Source of the DNA: an uncultured SAR86 cluster bacterium
GTDB taxonomy: Bacteria > Pseudomonadota > Gammaproteobacteria > Magnimaribacterales > D2472
NCBI GenBank assembly: GCA_902631785.1
Contig: CACOZT010000005.1
Coordinates: 1-36,239 of the forward strand
Reading direction: 5' to 3'
Length of the DNA stretch: 36,239 bases
The position numbers and the translations under genes are program-made. This document shows positions 36,071-36,239 of this stretch, one piece after another; the first letter of the stretch is position 1; the number at the start of each line of letters is the position of its first letter. The notes beneath the pieces were generated by a model that worked only from the letters and a program-made list of their open reading frames with translations, ran no database searches and was not told the DNA's origin.

Positions 36071-36239
36071 ATCTTAATGTAGAAAAAATTTTAATCATTG
36101 GCTTAGGAATGATTGGCTCTTCAATAGCATTAGCCTCAAAATCGAAAGGTATTAAAGTTTTTGGGTTTGATAAATCTAATAATTCAATAAAAGAGGCCTT
36201 GGAAAAAAATATAATTGATTCAAGCGTAGATTCCATTGA
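36067..36239 (+). CDS. tyrA: Prephenate/arogenate dehydrogenase, N-terminal end (partial)
   Basis: 57 codons before the window ends. The N-terminus EKILIIGLGMIGSSIALASKSKGI, then VFGFDKS with an acidic residue after strand 2 (NAD preference), is the start of a TyrA-type prephenate dehydrogenase. The ATG overlaps the pheA stop (ATGA). In Pseudomonas-type clusters hisC2 lies between pheA and tyrA; it is absent here. Confidence 0.85.
   Translation, partial: MNLNVEKILIIGLGMIGSSIALASKSKGIKVFGFDKSNNSIKEALEKNIIDSSVDSI

Overview
The window is a compact, AT-rich stretch of bacterial chromosome that reads as core genome of a streamlined marine gammaproteobacterium. SAR86-like is my best guess. The basis is protein similarity by eye, low G+C, very short intergenic gaps, many overlapping genes and frequent GTG/TTG starts. 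No taxonomic search was possible. I see no rRNA, tRNA, CRISPR array, insertion sequence or prophage.

Layout, left to right. (1) + strand, 1-4675: end of waaA, glnB (P-II), miaA, hflK-hflC, purA. (2) - strand, 10017-4679: nth, glyA, nrdR, ribD, ribBA-like, ribH, nusB. (3) + strand, 10050-13993: small membrane protein, thiolase, thiL, truncated GlpD-like flavoprotein, pgpA. (4) - strand, 23366-13971: aroG-type DAHP synthase, a tandem DnaT-domain protein, a phage lambda P-like helicase loader, an RND adaptor and pump, xseB, ispA, dxs. (5) + strand, 23552-26240: scpA-scpB-rluB and an AlkA-like glycosylase. (6) - strand, 28327-26233: ubiG, a HAD phosphatase, a YciK-like dehydrogenase. (7) + strand, 28497-36239: three-gene proton-translocating transhydrogenase (pntAA-pntAB-pntB), gyrA, serC, pheA, start of tyrA.

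Most genes are housekeeping. They cover riboflavin, thiamine cofactor, isoprenoid, ubiquinone and aromatic amino acid synthesis, membrane protein quality control, DNA repair and topology, chromosome segregation and NADPH supply. Parts 2-4 hold the blocks of the E. coli nrdR-ribD-ribH-nusB-thiL-pgpA-dxs-ispA-xseB neighbourhood, here inverted and interrupted.

The least ordinary parts are these. A DnaT-like plus lambda P-like pair sits inside a housekeeping operon and may serve as the DnaB-loading system. A pair of NrdR-box-like palindromes 32 bp apart lies on the scpAB promoter, in a window that also encodes NrdR. The RND adaptor lacks the alpha-hairpin, and its pump lacks two of the usual proton-relay residues. 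miaA has no canonical start codon. Several genes expected from synteny are absent from their usual slots (hfq, hflX, ribE, hisC).
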